Assembly: GCA_036510225.1 (NCBI GenBank)
Contig: DATCEH010000101.1
Coordinates: forward strand, 1 to 53,452
Reading direction: 5' to 3'
DNA: 53,452 bases
DNA from: Palsa-513 sp036510225
GTDB lineage: Bacteria; Actinomycetota; Thermoleophilia; Solirubrobacterales; Solirubrobacteraceae
Shown here: piece after piece, positions 1-8,270 of the stretch
Numbering within the stretch: position 1 is the first letter of the stretch
Layout: each line of letters starts with the position of its first letter
Position numbers and translations under genes: made by a program
The notes under the pieces: generated by a model
The model's database searches: none
Told to the model about the DNA's origin: nothing
Seen by the model: the letters and a program-made list of their open reading frames with translations, nothing else

Positions 1-2
1 AC

Positions 3-146
3 GCGTTGGAGTACGCCTCAAGCGACGCACGTCGCGAGTCCCTGCCACACTGGATGATCCACTACAACGAGCGTCGCTCCCACAGCGCACTCGGCAACCG
101 GCCACCCCTCGCCCGCGTTCGGGAGGTCACCGGGCTCAACAGCTAG
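3..146 (+). CDS. Transposase C-terminal end (IS481/IS3-type), cut by window edge
   Basis: The window opens inside a reading frame that encodes 47 residues and stops at TAG (144-146). The residues include HYNERRSHSALG followed by RPP and a short tail ending LNS, which is the end of the DDE (rve) integrase core of IS481/IS3-type transposases, where a W-x(n)-HYN-x2-R-x-HxALG-x-x-PP pattern is typical. The catalytic residues lie upstream of the window, so it cannot be decided whether the gene is intact. The bases just after the stop (about 147-169) look like the inner end of an IS481-type terminal repeat, but only one end is visible. It marks the start of the accessory interval. Confidence 0.75.
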   Translation, partial: ALEYASSDARRESLPHWMIHYNERRSHSALGNRPPLARVREVTGLNS

Positions 147-413
147 ACCAACAGCTTAGTCCTCGACGCTGGTGGGAGAGCGTCAGCGGCGGTCAGGACT
201 TGAGCGGCTCGGCGAGCTCATGCAGAGACGAATGTGTCGGTGGACGCGCCGCCCTGTCGCTCGCGGTGAGCAGGGGCAACCGCCGGAGGACAGTGCCGTG
301 TGAGCCAACTTGTCGCCGTCGCTCCTATCGACTGCCGCTGTCAGGCGCCGTGGATTCCCCCGGTCCCCATAGCGTGTACATGGCGGGATACTCCAGTAGT
401 GGTCGGGCCGGAG

Positions 414-1385
414 TCAGCCGCGGGGCTCCCACGGCGGCTCATAGGCGTAGCTGGCCTGCTCAGCTGCGACGTCGACGTCGAACGAGAAGGCTTGCTGGCC
501 CTGGCGGCGGTCTCGCGCTTGCTGGCGCATCTCAGGCACGGTCCGGGCCGCGTTGGTGTAGATCGCGCTCATGATACGCGTGCCCGCGTCGTTGTCTGTA
601 GCGAGGATCATGTGGTAGAGCGGCGCGCCCGTGCTGTTGCAAAGCTCGAACGGATGGGTGTACCGGTAGCCGAGGTCTGTTTCGAGCCGCCATCGCATCA
701 AGTTCACGTACTCCTCACGCGCCTGTTTGGCCGACATCACGCCCGATCGTCGCAACTCATAGATTGATCGCCACTGCTGCGTGCCGAACAGCCTGCTCGC
801 TCGGGTGACGTCGCGGTCTGGAAGCGTATGGGCGTCGAGCGCCAACGTCCGCATGATCCCGGCCGATGGGAAGAGCATCCAGATCTCGACCTTGTACTCG
901 GGCTTACTGGATGACGCGGCGCGATACCCCCGCTTGTGATCGGCGAGCGCTGCCAGCGTCTCCCAGGCCACCTCCATGCCGTCGGGGTCGACAAACGCAA
1001 AGGTCGGTGCCCAGTTGAGCTCCTTCAGCTCCGCAAGGGCCCGCGGGATGGTGATGTTGCAGTCGCCGGGGAAGACCTTGATGTCGCGGCCCGGATAGTC
1101 GACCCGCAGAGCGGCCTCGAGCTCAGCGGCCTTCGCGCCAAGTTCGAAGTAGCGAAATTGGGTAAAGCCCGAGCCATCGTCGATGTCCAGGGCGATGCGC
1201 GCCGAGCCGCGGAATTCCTCGCCGGTCAGCCGATCGCGGCCGCTGCCCTCGCCTGCGAAGGCATCAAGATAAATCCGCTCAGGCTGTGCCTTCGACGCCA
1301 CGGAGAACCGCGTCAAGTAGTCGCGTAGCATCGCCAACTTCAGCTGCGTCCAGTAACCCCAGGTACGACCGCCCTCCGGCGTCAT
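414..1385 (-). CDS. tcmP: Three-Cys-motif partner protein TcmP (methyltransferase-like)
   Basis: 323 residues on the minus strand. The ATG (1383-1385) overlaps the TGA of the upstream DUF5131 gene by four bases, so translation is probably coupled. The N-terminus has the family pattern WT-x2-KL-x2-L-x2-Y (residues 12-23). Next come DAFAGEG (41-47), which resembles SAM-binding motif I of Rossmann methyltransferases, GDCN (107-110), and FVDPDG (131-136), which resembles the catalytic DP-x-G/DPPY loop of amino-methyltransferases. These features match TcmP proteins, known as regular partners of DUF5131 proteins; their reaction is not established. The long open frame upstream of this ATG, to about 1742, is antisense-type shadow and is excluded. 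Inference: a nucleic-acid or nucleotide modifying enzyme acting with its neighbour. Confidence 0.85.
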   Translation of the reverse strand: MTPEGGRTWGYWTQLKLAMLRDYLTRFSVASKAQPERIYLDAFAGEGSGRDRLTGEEFRGSARIALDIDDGSGFTQFRYFELGAKAAELEAALRVDYPGRDIKVFPGDCNITIPRALAELKELNWAPTFAFVDPDGMEVAWETLAALADHKRGYRAASSSKPEYKVEIWMLFPSAGIMRTLALDAHTLPDRDVTRASRLFGTQQWRSIYELRRSGVMSAKQAREEYVNLMRWRLETDLGYRYTHPFELCNSTGAPLYHMILATDNDAGTRIMSAIYTNAARTVPEMRQQARDRRQGQQAFSFDVDVAAEQASYAYEPPWEPRG

Positions 1386-2110
1386 GCTAGTGCGACGGCC
1401 GGCGCTGCAGGCAACTCGTCCCACGTGCGACCGTCGAGGGCCCTCCCGCCGGTCTTGCTGCGAATGCCGCCCCACTGCTTGAAGAAGAATGCGACGTTCT
1501 CTCCGACACACCGATCGCGGAGGTCTCGTGCCCACTCGACGTTCATTGGCCGATGGCGAGGACCGGACTCGCCGCCGACAATTAGCCACTGGATGCCGCT
1601 CAGGTCCAAGCGCTCCAACGGTCCCAGCAGCGGCTCGGCCGAGATGAACTTGGTCTGTGCAGGCGTCCGGCGAAGATGGTCGGCGCGGTGGACGAACCGG
1701 CGATTCTCGATCGAGACGCCCATCCACACGTTCGGCGGCCACGGGAGATCATCGGCGAGGGCCTCAAGCCGCTCCGGGCGCTTGGTCAAGACTTGGAAGG
1801 TGTGCCAATCAGCACGCTGCATCACCTCGAAGACCTCGGCGATGTACGCGGTCGGGATCGCCTCGTGGAACAGATCGCTCATCGAGTTGACGAAGATCGT
1901 GCGCGGGCGCCGCCAGCGCAGCGGGACCTCCAGCCGCTCCGGCCACAGTCTCAGATCAAAGCCCTGCTCGTACGGATGCCCGGGCACCCCTCGCCACCGC
2001 TCGGCGAAGGTCTCGGCGTAGCAATGCGCGCATCCTGGCGAGACCTTTGAGCAGCCCGTGACCGGGTTCCAGGTCGCCTCGGTCCATTCGATTCTGCTGT
2101 TGTCCGCCAT
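1382..2110 (-). CDS. DUF5131 / phage Gp37-Gp68 family three-Cys-motif protein
   Basis: 242 residues on the minus strand. The start at 2108-2110 gives MADNSRIEWTEATWNP, the conserved beginning of this family. Cys20, Cys27 and Cys30 (C-x6-C-x2-C) form the three-cysteine motif that resembles, but differs from, the radical-SAM C-x3-C-x2-C. Other family marks visible are NSMSDLFHE (75-83), VLTKRPERLEAL, SAEPLLGPLE, GGESGPRHRPM and FFFKQWGG near the C-terminus. Members are known from phages and bacterial mobile regions, and function is unproven; an Fe-S or zinc site at the cysteines is an inference. Length is normal for the family. It is the first gene of a two-gene unit with tcmP. The frame stays open upstream to 2674, but that stretch has arginine/alanine-rich shadow composition. 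Confidence 0.87.
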   Translation of the reverse strand: MADNSRIEWTEATWNPVTGCSKVSPGCAHCYAETFAERWRGVPGHPYEQGFDLRLWPERLEVPLRWRRPRTIFVNSMSDLFHEAIPTAYIAEVFEVMQRADWHTFQVLTKRPERLEALADDLPWPPNVWMGVSIENRRFVHRADHLRRTPAQTKFISAEPLLGPLERLDLSGIQWLIVGGESGPRHRPMNVEWARDLRDRCVGENVAFFFKQWGGIRSKTGGRALDGRTWDELPAAPAVALA

Positions 2111-2640
2111 TCGTCTGAGCCTACTTCGTGGCCGGGGTCTGCAACCTTCACGCCGAGCGAACAGATGTTCGCATAAGCTACGGACAGGACCGCTCGCGGC
2201 ATTCAGGCGGAAGCACCCATTGCGAGCGGAGATTTCGCGGACGCGTGCTCTCGTCTTATTCTCGAGCGCCCAATTGCGCGGTCTGCACGATCGCTTTGAT
2301 CCTCCTTGCCACGCTGCGTCGTGCGATTGCGTTGGCGACGAAGCGCTCGTGGGCCCGAGTCGTCGCCCGGCGGGGCGGGCCCACGCTGACGCTTCGGAGC
2401 GAACGTGGTCGTCGGCGGCACCGATGCACCCGCGCTGGAAAGTTGCGGTCGCCCGGCCAAGTCTGTCGCGTTGCTGCGGCCCGCCTGCGGAGGCGGCAGC
2501 TTCCGGCTGCGCCTGCGGCCGCTCGAGCGGCGGCCGGGCTCCGGGTCCGCGACGAGTCGCTGGCGCTTGATGCGGACTCCTCGGAGAATTGCCGGGCGGC
2601 GACCTCGTCGATCCTCGTGAGCGGAGCGGAGCGGTGCGGG
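2111..2640. other. 530-bp gap without a convincing gene
   Basis: Several frames are open here on both strands, but their translations are rich in Arg, Ser, Cys and Pro and show no family motif, as expected for shadow frames in GC-rich DNA. The stretch must contain the promoter of the DUF5131-tcmP pair (leftward) and the 3' end of the transcript from the gene at 2641-3393. No clear terminator, tRNA or direct repeat was seen. Confidence 0.4.
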
Positions 2641-3393
2641 TCAGGGGTAGACAGCGCCGTTCTCGAGTAGCCACCAGCGGCCGCGGTGATCGACGAGAGC
2701 GACGTAGACCTCCCAGCCGAGTTGCGCGATGTCGCTCGCCTGCGCGGGTACCACGAGCGGACCGTGTCCCCCGAACCAGAGCTTCCCCGGTTCGATGCGC
2801 GTGATCGCGAGGGTGTCCTCGATCACGGAGTCCTCGTCGATGCCGGCCGGTGACGTTCGCATCGAGACGTCGGTGAGCAGGTCAGACAGGCGCGCGGCGG
2901 CTGGCAGCTCGCGCCCCGCGTCGGCTGCCTGCTCGGTCACGTCGGCGGCCGACTCGGCGTCGATGTAGCCATGCTCGTGCAGCCAGCGCGCGAGCTTCTT
3001 GGTCACCGTGCCGGCTGCCTTCAGCAGTTCGGCGCCGGCGATCACCTTGCGGACCATGAAGTAGCCGAGGAACGAGCCGATCTCGCCGGGGATCCTCTCG
3101 GGGCCGAAGATCGCGCAGTATGCGCCCTCGGCCTCGCCGGCGCTCGCCTGCTCCCAGCGGCGCTGCTCGGCCCGGTTGAGCGCCTGGTAGGCGTAGCCGT
3201 TGAGGTGGTCGCGAAGTAGCGAAACGATGTCTGCGTAGCGCGCGTACGTCGACGGCGCGAGACGCGCCTTCTGGGCGGCGAGGAACTCGTCGAGGGCTTC
3301 GTCGATCGTCGCGATTGCGTGATCCTCGCACGCAGGGTCACTCGGCACGCTCGCGGCCGCGGCGGCGCGGCCTTGCCCGGAGCGGGCGGGCAC
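2641..3393 (-). CDS. Hypothetical protein with integrase-arm-like N-terminus
   Basis: About 250 residues on the minus strand from a GTG (3391-3393). The true start may be later, because the first 28 residues are low-complexity Ala/Arg/Pro. Residues 30-65 (IDEALDEFLAAQKARLAPST and following) resemble the SAM-like core-binding arm of tyrosine recombinases, with an alpha-helical LLRDHLNGYAYQAL segment. No catalytic R-H-R-Y part follows; instead there is a conserved-looking GSFLGYFMVRKV...GTVTKKLARWL segment and a beta-rich tail ending WWLLENGAVYP. It is therefore not a working recombinase. From memory, similar stand-alone proteins occur in actinobacteria with no assigned role. DNA binding is only an inference. 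It is divergent from the membrane protein at 3777. Confidence 0.6.
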   Translation of the reverse strand: MPARSGQGRAAAAASVPSDPACEDHAIATIDEALDEFLAAQKARLAPSTYARYADIVSLLRDHLNGYAYQALNRAEQRRWEQASAGEAEGAYCAIFGPERIPGEIGSFLGYFMVRKVIAGAELLKAAGTVTKKLARWLHEHGYIDAESAADVTEQAADAGRELPAAARLSDLLTDVSMRTSPAGIDEDSVIEDTLAITRIEPGKLWFGGHGPLVVPAQASDIAQLGWEVYVALVDHRGRWWLLENGAVYP

Positions 3394-3776
3394 ACACGGT
3401 GATGGCGCCCCGTGCCGCAGTCTCGCTTGGGACGACGTCCGATACGGCGGCCGCCGCGCCCTCGTCGGACGGGACGCCCGCTCCTCGCTGCCGAAGGAGG
3501 AGCGGAGTCGCCTCGGCTCGGCGGACCCGGTCGTCGTCCGCAGCGGGGCTCTGCTCGGCGGCGACCGAGACGCCTCCTTTTACGCGAAGGCGGAAGCGAG
3601 CGCCTCGCGACCGTCCACGTCATTCCGTATGCCAAATCGCGGCCTAGGTCGCGCGCTAGAAAGCCTCTCAGATCGCCGCTCATCGCACGACTTGTCTCTC
3701 GTGTCAACGGTCAGGTGCCGATAGCGTCTCGTAGCGCGAGCCTCTGCGTGCCTCCGACTGACGGACCCCACTTGAT
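3394..3776. other. 383-bp divergent gap
   Basis: This stretch separates the leftward gene ending at 3393 from the rightward gene starting at 3777, and should carry both promoters. A minus-strand frame reads MSGDLRGFLARDLGRDLAYG before turning into Arg/Pro-rich shadow, and a plus-strand frame runs 3412-3780. Neither has a ribosome binding site or motif that would support a gene. Nothing else was recognised. Confidence 0.35.
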
Positions 3777-5078
3777 ATGACTGGCATCCTTGTCGCCTCG
3801 GCCTTCGCGGTGGCCCTCGCTCTCCTCGCGCTGGTGGTGCCCCGGCGCGCACGGCGCGACCACGCGACAGGTCCGGAAGCCCCCGGAGCTTCGCTCGTCA
3901 CGACTCCAGGCGACTCGCCGACCGACGCCGTTGGGCCAGGCCCCGACGATCTCGTCCTCGTGCCCTTCCCGAACGACACCGGGCAGGCTCTTGTCGTCGG
4001 TCCGGAAGACGCGCTCGCGATTTTCGACCAGAGCGGCCTCACTAAACGCGACACGAGCGCAGGCTCCGGCCCGGTACCGCAGCTCGTTCGCGATGCGATG
4101 GCGGCCGGCGGCCTGAACTTGACCGACCGATTCCAGCATGGCGCTAGCTCCGGTCGTATCGTCGCGCTGACACCGGAGACGATGAAGCGCCTGGAAAAAG
4201 GCAGGCCTGTCTACGACAAGGCCGGCAACCTCCTCGCGTCCGTCCGCGGCGAGAAGGGATACCTCAGGCCGATGCACCTCGACAAGGCAGGCGCGCAAGT
4301 TGCCGCCGCATCCAACATGGCCACGCTCGCCGTGACCGCGGCGCTGAGCCAGCAACTGGAGGCGATCTCCGAGCAACTCCAGGAGATGAGCGAAACGCTC
4401 GAGGGCATGGTCAAGGACAAGGACCGGGAGCGCCTGTCCGATGCACTCGCCGCCAACGAGATCCTCTTCGAGATCGCAAAGAGCGTCCGCCGGCGCGGCA
4501 TCACCCAAGCGGACTACATGCAGCTCGCGCGCCTCAAGCATCGAGTGACATCTCTACAGATCGAAACGACGGCCAAACTCGCTGAGATCGCCCCGGACGG
4601 TGTCGCCAAAATGGGGCGCAACAAGCGGCGCGAAGTGCTTGAGAGCCTCTACGCGAAGGAGCGCCTCGAATATTGGCTGGCACTGCAGGTCCAAGCAGAC
4701 CTCGCGCGGACTCGGTGCGATCTCCTCACGCTGCTTTGGGAACACCGTTCCCACCCTGAGACTGCTGCGGCCCTCAACCAGAACGTCGCCAACGCGATCA
4801 GATCGCGGCAGCTTCGCGCGGCCGAAGTCGGCGATGCGCTCCGCGCCCTGTCGGACCCGACCTCGCAGACTCGGCTCGATCCGGTGCGCGTGATCTCACG
4901 CCATCAGCTCGGGAAAGCACAAGCCCGAATCGACGAGCTGCTGCTAACGCACGGCGACGCATTCGCCGGCCCTGAACGAGACCCGCACACCGTCTCGCAA
5001 GCCGCGCTGGAGCCAGCCGGTGCGGGTGCGCCCGCGACCGCTCTTCCCGCCGGCGGAGGCCACCCAAAGGCTCTCTGA
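3777..5078 (+). CDS. Membrane-anchored protein of unknown function
   Basis: 433 residues. Residues 2-22 form one hydrophobic helix followed by RRARR, so it is probably a type-III-like anchor with the bulk in the cytoplasm. A Pro/Gly/Asp-rich linker follows. The middle part reads VALTPETMKRLEKG and LASVRGEKGYLRPM, and is followed by a helical, Gln/Glu-rich stretch (about 180-215, QQLEAISEQLQEMSETLEGM) likely to be coiled coil. The remainder is helical and ends in an Ala/Gly/Pro-rich tail. I do not recognise a named domain. The arrangement (short beta part followed by a coiled-coil membrane-associated helix bundle) recalls uncharacterised proteins of accessory regions. No strong Shine-Dalgarno precedes the ATG. 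No partner gene follows. Confidence 0.7.
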   Translation: MTGILVASAFAVALALLALVVPRRARRDHATGPEAPGASLVTTPGDSPTDAVGPGPDDLVLVPFPNDTGQALVVGPEDALAIFDQSGLTKRDTSAGSGPVPQLVRDAMAAGGLNLTDRFQHGASSGRIVALTPETMKRLEKGRPVYDKAGNLLASVRGEKGYLRPMHLDKAGAQVAAASNMATLAVTAALSQQLEAISEQLQEMSETLEGMVKDKDRERLSDALAANEILFEIAKSVRRRGITQADYMQLARLKHRVTSLQIETTAKLAEIAPDGVAKMGRNKRREVLESLYAKERLEYWLALQVQADLARTRCDLLTLLWEHRSHPETAAALNQNVANAIRSRQLRAAEVGDALRALSDPTSQTRLDPVRVISRHQLGKAQARIDELLLTHGDAFAGPERDPHTVSQAALEPAGAGAPATALPAGGGHPKAL

Positions 5079-5810
5079 TTCTGTTCCGTGGATAGCAACT
5101 GCACTCAGGTCACATCGTCGGAGTTTCCGTAGAGCGAGACGCCCTTGCGTCCCTGAAACAGCGCCTCCGGGGCGCGAGCGCACGCGCTTCTGCTTTGCGT
5201 GCGACAAGCGAGCGCGCGAGGCGCCGCCAGCTGACGCCCGGATCGGACGACAAGGAGGTTCGCGGGTCGCGGTCGGCCGGACTTCCGCAATCACGTGGGC
5301 AGGCAGTGCTGTTCGGCGGCCGTGCCGGTCGGGCCATCGCTGGCCAGGCTGGATGCCAGTCCCAGCGATTAGGTCGCGATAGAGCCGCTGAAGCAGCTCG
5401 GCCAGGAAGCCGCCTGATCCGCGCGCGGGGGGGAGTAGCGGGGGCCGTGTCATCCCCCGGGTTCTGACCAGCCGGAGTAAGGCCGCGCTGCTCGTCGCCC
5501 AGGCAACCGGCGACCAGGCTCAGGCGTTGGCGCGCGCCGCCGGTGTCGTTGCCGAGCCGACTGGCTTTCTCGCCCAGCAAGCCGTCGAGGAACCCCGGCG
5601 GCTTGGCAGCTACGTCCCGATACAGCGATCCGGGAGCTCATGAGATTCGTCGGCGAGCCTGCCCTGCGGAGCCTCGATCCGGTAGGCACGCGTCTCGCCA
5701 AGTCGGTCGTTAAGGCCAATGAATGGGACATCGAGCCAAATAAGCACACCGGCCGCGAAACGGCCTTCCGCCACACTCGCAAAAACAGGTCATTTCCAGG
5801 TATTTTGGAG
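5079..5810. other. 732-bp gap between accessory gene and tRNA-Thr; possible decayed coding
   Basis: No intact gene is convincing. A plus-strand frame from about 5455 to 5642 translates to protein-like text, including KAALLVAQATGDQAQALARA and GFLAQQAVEEP, and a minus-strand frame near 5360-5440 gives GFLAELLQRLYRDLIAG. Both are interrupted on each side, so the stretch may be a worn gene fragment. The last 100 bases before the tRNA are less GC-rich than the surroundings. No second copy of the tRNA 3' end was seen here that would define an attachment-site duplication. Confidence 0.35.
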
Positions 5811-5883
<73 letters not shown>

Positions 5884-5914
5884 GAAGGTGCCCGGGTGCC
5901 CGGGCGTGGGGACG

Positions 5915-6445
5915 CTAGCGCAGGGAGACGGCGTGCTCGATGTTGCCGTGCCCGTTGCTCGAGACCACGTGAGCCCACGGCTCGAGCTCGTCGTCCGGCT
6001 CGGCGTTGAGGCGGCGCTCGAGCTCACCGAGGACGACCCCGAACAGGAGATGGCGCCAGGTCGCCTGGGCCAGCCCGCGGACCGACCCGCTGACCCGGGG
6101 GATCTCGTCCCGGGCGGGATGGATCCGCTCGGAGACGGCGATCAGCGGCCAGGTCGCGAAGTTTTCGATCAGCCCGGCGACCGGGCCGAGCGCCCAGGAC
6201 GGGAGCGGCACGCTGGGTGCGATGTTGGCGTAGACGGCGCCGAACACGGCTCCGTTCTGGAGATGGATCGCCAGACCGATCGCCCGCCATGCCCGGCCTC
6301 GGGTAAATGCCTTGCCGAGCAGCTCGACATCGTCGAAGCCGACGCCGAAGACGCGCTTGTCCAGCGGCATCTGGGCAGCCCATGCCCCGGTTGCCACGGC
6401 ACCGGCCAGGGCCCCCCGGATCGTGCGGGTACGGTCGATTGGCAT
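5915..6445 (-). CDS. Hypothetical protein, possibly membrane-associated
   Basis: 176 residues on the minus strand, starting at the ATG 6443-6445 (MPIDRTRTIRGALAGAVATG). The first 20-30 residues are Gly/Ala-rich and helical, and two further moderately hydrophobic segments occur (GPVAGLIENFATWPLIAV; HLLFGVVLGELERRL). This pattern fits small YagU/DUF6789-like integral membrane proteins, but I cannot assign a family with confidence. It is divergent from the acyltransferase gene across 49 bases that must hold both promoters, and it is followed by the tRNA-Thr gene in the same direction. Confidence 0.65.
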   Translation of the reverse strand: MPIDRTRTIRGALAGAVATGAWAAQMPLDKRVFGVGFDDVELLGKAFTRGRAWRAIGLAIHLQNGAVFGAVYANIAPSVPLPSWALGPVAGLIENFATWPLIAVSERIHPARDEIPRVSGSVRGLAQATWRHLLFGVVLGELERRLNAEPDDELEPWAHVVSSNGHGNIEHAVSLR

Positions 6446-6494
6446 CTCTGCCCAGAGACTGTAACGGCACCCGCCGACCTGGGTATCCAACACC

Positions 6495-7283
6495 GTGGCG
6501 CAACAGACCGACCACCCGTGCCGGGAGGCGGCACTCGCCCGGCGGCGGTCCTACGACGCCGCCCCGTATCACGCACAGGCGGTCGGCCGGGGCGTCAACA
6601 GGGCCCTGTACCTCGTCGTCCGCGTCTTCATGCAGCCGTTCTTCCACGTGTACTTCCGGATGCGGCGGACCGGCATGGCGCACATCCCGAAGACCGGCCC
6701 GGTGATCTTCGCGGCCAACCACCGGAGCTTCCTCGATCCGTTCGTGATCGGCATGCTCACCCGCCGGCCGGTGTACTACGTCGCCAAGCGCGAGCTCTTC
6801 GAGAGCCCCGCGCAGGCCTGGCTGCTCAACCGCCTCGGCGCGTTCCCGGTCGAGCGGGGCGAGAGCGACCAGCGCTCGATGTCGACGGCTCGGGCGATTC
6901 TCGCCCGCGGCGACTGCGTCGTGATCTTCCCGGAGGGCACCCGCGTCCGTGGGGGCCCGCTCGGGTCGCCCAAGCGAGGCGTCGGGCGGCTCGCGCTCGA
7001 GACGGGTGCGCCGATCGTCCCGGTTGCCGTGCTCGGCACCGAGCGGGTCCGGCACGGGGCTCTGATCAGGCCCTGCCGGGTGCGGGTTCGCTGCGGCGCT
7101 CCGCTGCGCTTTCCCCGCGTCGAGCGGCCGTCGCCGGGCCTTGCGACGGGCGTCACCCAACGCGTCTGGCCGTGCGTCGAGCTCCAGTGGCAGTGGCTCG
7201 GCGGCGAGCTACCCCAAAGACCGCCGATCCCCCCCGCGGAAATCGGCTCCTCCGGCACCCGGGCCGCAGCACCGACGGGGTAG
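6495..7283 (+). CDS. plsC: 1-acyl-sn-glycerol-3-phosphate acyltransferase (PlsC family)
   Basis: 262 residues from a GTG at 6495. The protein carries the lysophospholipid acyltransferase signature NHRSFLD (75-81, catalytic His76 and Asp81), followed by FPVERG and FPEGTR (145-150) and PIVPVAVLGTE. It is expected to transfer an acyl chain to lysophosphatidic acid at the inner membrane face in phospholipid synthesis. A hydrophobic helix at about 37-53 may anchor it. The C-terminal 40 residues are Pro/Arg-rich and not part of the fold. The ECF sigma gene starts 10 bases after its stop, so the two are probably co-transcribed. Confidence 0.88.
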   Translation: MAQQTDHPCREAALARRRSYDAAPYHAQAVGRGVNRALYLVVRVFMQPFFHVYFRMRRTGMAHIPKTGPVIFAANHRSFLDPFVIGMLTRRPVYYVAKRELFESPAQAWLLNRLGAFPVERGESDQRSMSTARAILARGDCVVIFPEGTRVRGGPLGSPKRGVGRLALETGAPIVPVAVLGTERVRHGALIRPCRVRVRCGAPLRFPRVERPSPGLATGVTQRVWPCVELQWQWLGGELPQRPPIPPAEIGSSGTRAAAPTG

Positions 7284-7293
7284 GCTGCGATGC

Positions 7294-7836
7294 GTGATCG
7301 AGCCGACAGGGAGCGCCAAGGCGCAGCTCGACGCCAAGTTCTCAGAGCTCTACAAGGCCCACCTCCGAGACGTCTACAGCTACTCGTTCTACCGGGTCGG
7401 CAACCACCACGACGCCGAGGATCTGACCGAGCAGACCTTCCTCCAGGCGTATCGCCACTTCGAGCGGGCGCTGCGGGAATCCGACGGCCGGCCGTTGCGG
7501 CCGTGGTTGATCCGGATCGCCCACAACCTCGCGGCCAATCTCTATCGCGATCGTGCCCGCAGGCCGCAGAGCCCGCTCGACGAGAGCGCGCCGATCGCCG
7601 CGGCCCACACGACCGAGGAGCTGGTCGCCGGGCGGGACGAGCTCAAGCGGGTCCTCGAAGGCGTGGAGTTGCTCCCCGACGACCGGCGGGAGGCCCTGAT
7701 CATGCGCTTCGCCCTCGGCATGGACAACCGCGAGATCGCGCGTGCACTCGGTCGGACCGACGGCGCGACCAAGGTCCTGATCCATCGGGCGATCAAGCAG
7801 CTCGAAAGCCTCGTCGCGATGGGTGAGGCCGACTGA
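7294..7836 (+). CDS. ECF-type RNA polymerase sigma factor
   Basis: 180 residues. I chose the GTG at 7294 (VIEPTGSAKAQLDAKFSELY), because upstream sequence in frame belongs to plsC. Region 2 is visible as YSYSFYRVGNHHDAEDLTEQ followed by TFLQAYRHF and WLIRIAHNLAANLYRD. Region 4 is RREALIMRFALGMDNREIAR and the helix-turn-helix GRTDGATKVLIHRAIKQL. No regulatory extension is present. The stop TGA overlaps the ATG of the next gene by one base (TGATG), so the short membrane protein downstream is its likely partner or regulator. Confidence 0.88.
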   Translation: MIEPTGSAKAQLDAKFSELYKAHLRDVYSYSFYRVGNHHDAEDLTEQTFLQAYRHFERALRESDGRPLRPWLIRIAHNLAANLYRDRARRPQSPLDESAPIAAAHTTEELVAGRDELKRVLEGVELLPDDRREALIMRFALGMDNREIARALGRTDGATKVLIHRAIKQLESLVAMGEAD

Positions 7837-8186
7837 TGGGCGAGGCGATCAACCTCGAGCTGCTGCTCCATCGCGCGCTGGCCCCGGTCGAGCCGCCCGA
7901 GCGGCTGGCCAGCCAGCTTGCGGCGACCCTGCAGAGCATCACCGACATGGCGGCCGAGGAGCTCGAGGGCTGGGAGCTCGCCTCGATGCGGGATCCCCGC
8001 AACTGGGTCCGTCCGGCCGCGGCCCTGGTCGTCGGCACGGCAGCCGGTGGTGCGCTCGTGCTCCTGCGGGCTCGCCAGCGCCATCGCGACAGGCCGGCGT
8101 CCAGCATCGGCGAGCTCCGCGACCGGGCGGCTGAGACCGCACAGGACTTCGCCGACGAGGCACGCCGGCTGCTCGATTCCCGCTGA
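7836..8186 (+). CDS. Small single-span membrane protein, candidate sigma-factor partner
   Basis: 116 residues, starting on the last base of the sigma gene stop codon. The N-terminal 55 residues are acidic and helical (LLLHRALAPVEPPERLASQL), one transmembrane segment lies at about 59-77 (PAAALVVGTAAGGALVLL), and a basic/acidic helical tail follows. No zinc-binding H-x3-C-x2-C motif is present, so it is not a ZAS-type anti-sigma factor. Its translational coupling to an ECF sigma gene suggests a membrane-bound regulator, but this is inference from position only. Confidence 0.7.
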   Translation: MGEAINLELLLHRALAPVEPPERLASQLAATLQSITDMAAEELEGWELASMRDPRNWVRPAAALVVGTAAGGALVLLRARQRHRDRPASSIGELRDRAAETAQDFADEARRLLDSR

Positions 8187-8270
8187 GCCCGGGAGGAGTC
8201 CTGCGAACAGGGCTCCGGCCGACGAGGCCGACTTGATCCGCGCCAGAGGGTCTACCGTAGTCAGACCTAC

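Noticed and set aside
2128..2670. Plus-strand frame of 180 codons in the gap before the DUF5131 gene
   Set aside because: Rich in Arg, Ser and Cys with no motif; it looks like GC-driven open frame rather than a gene.
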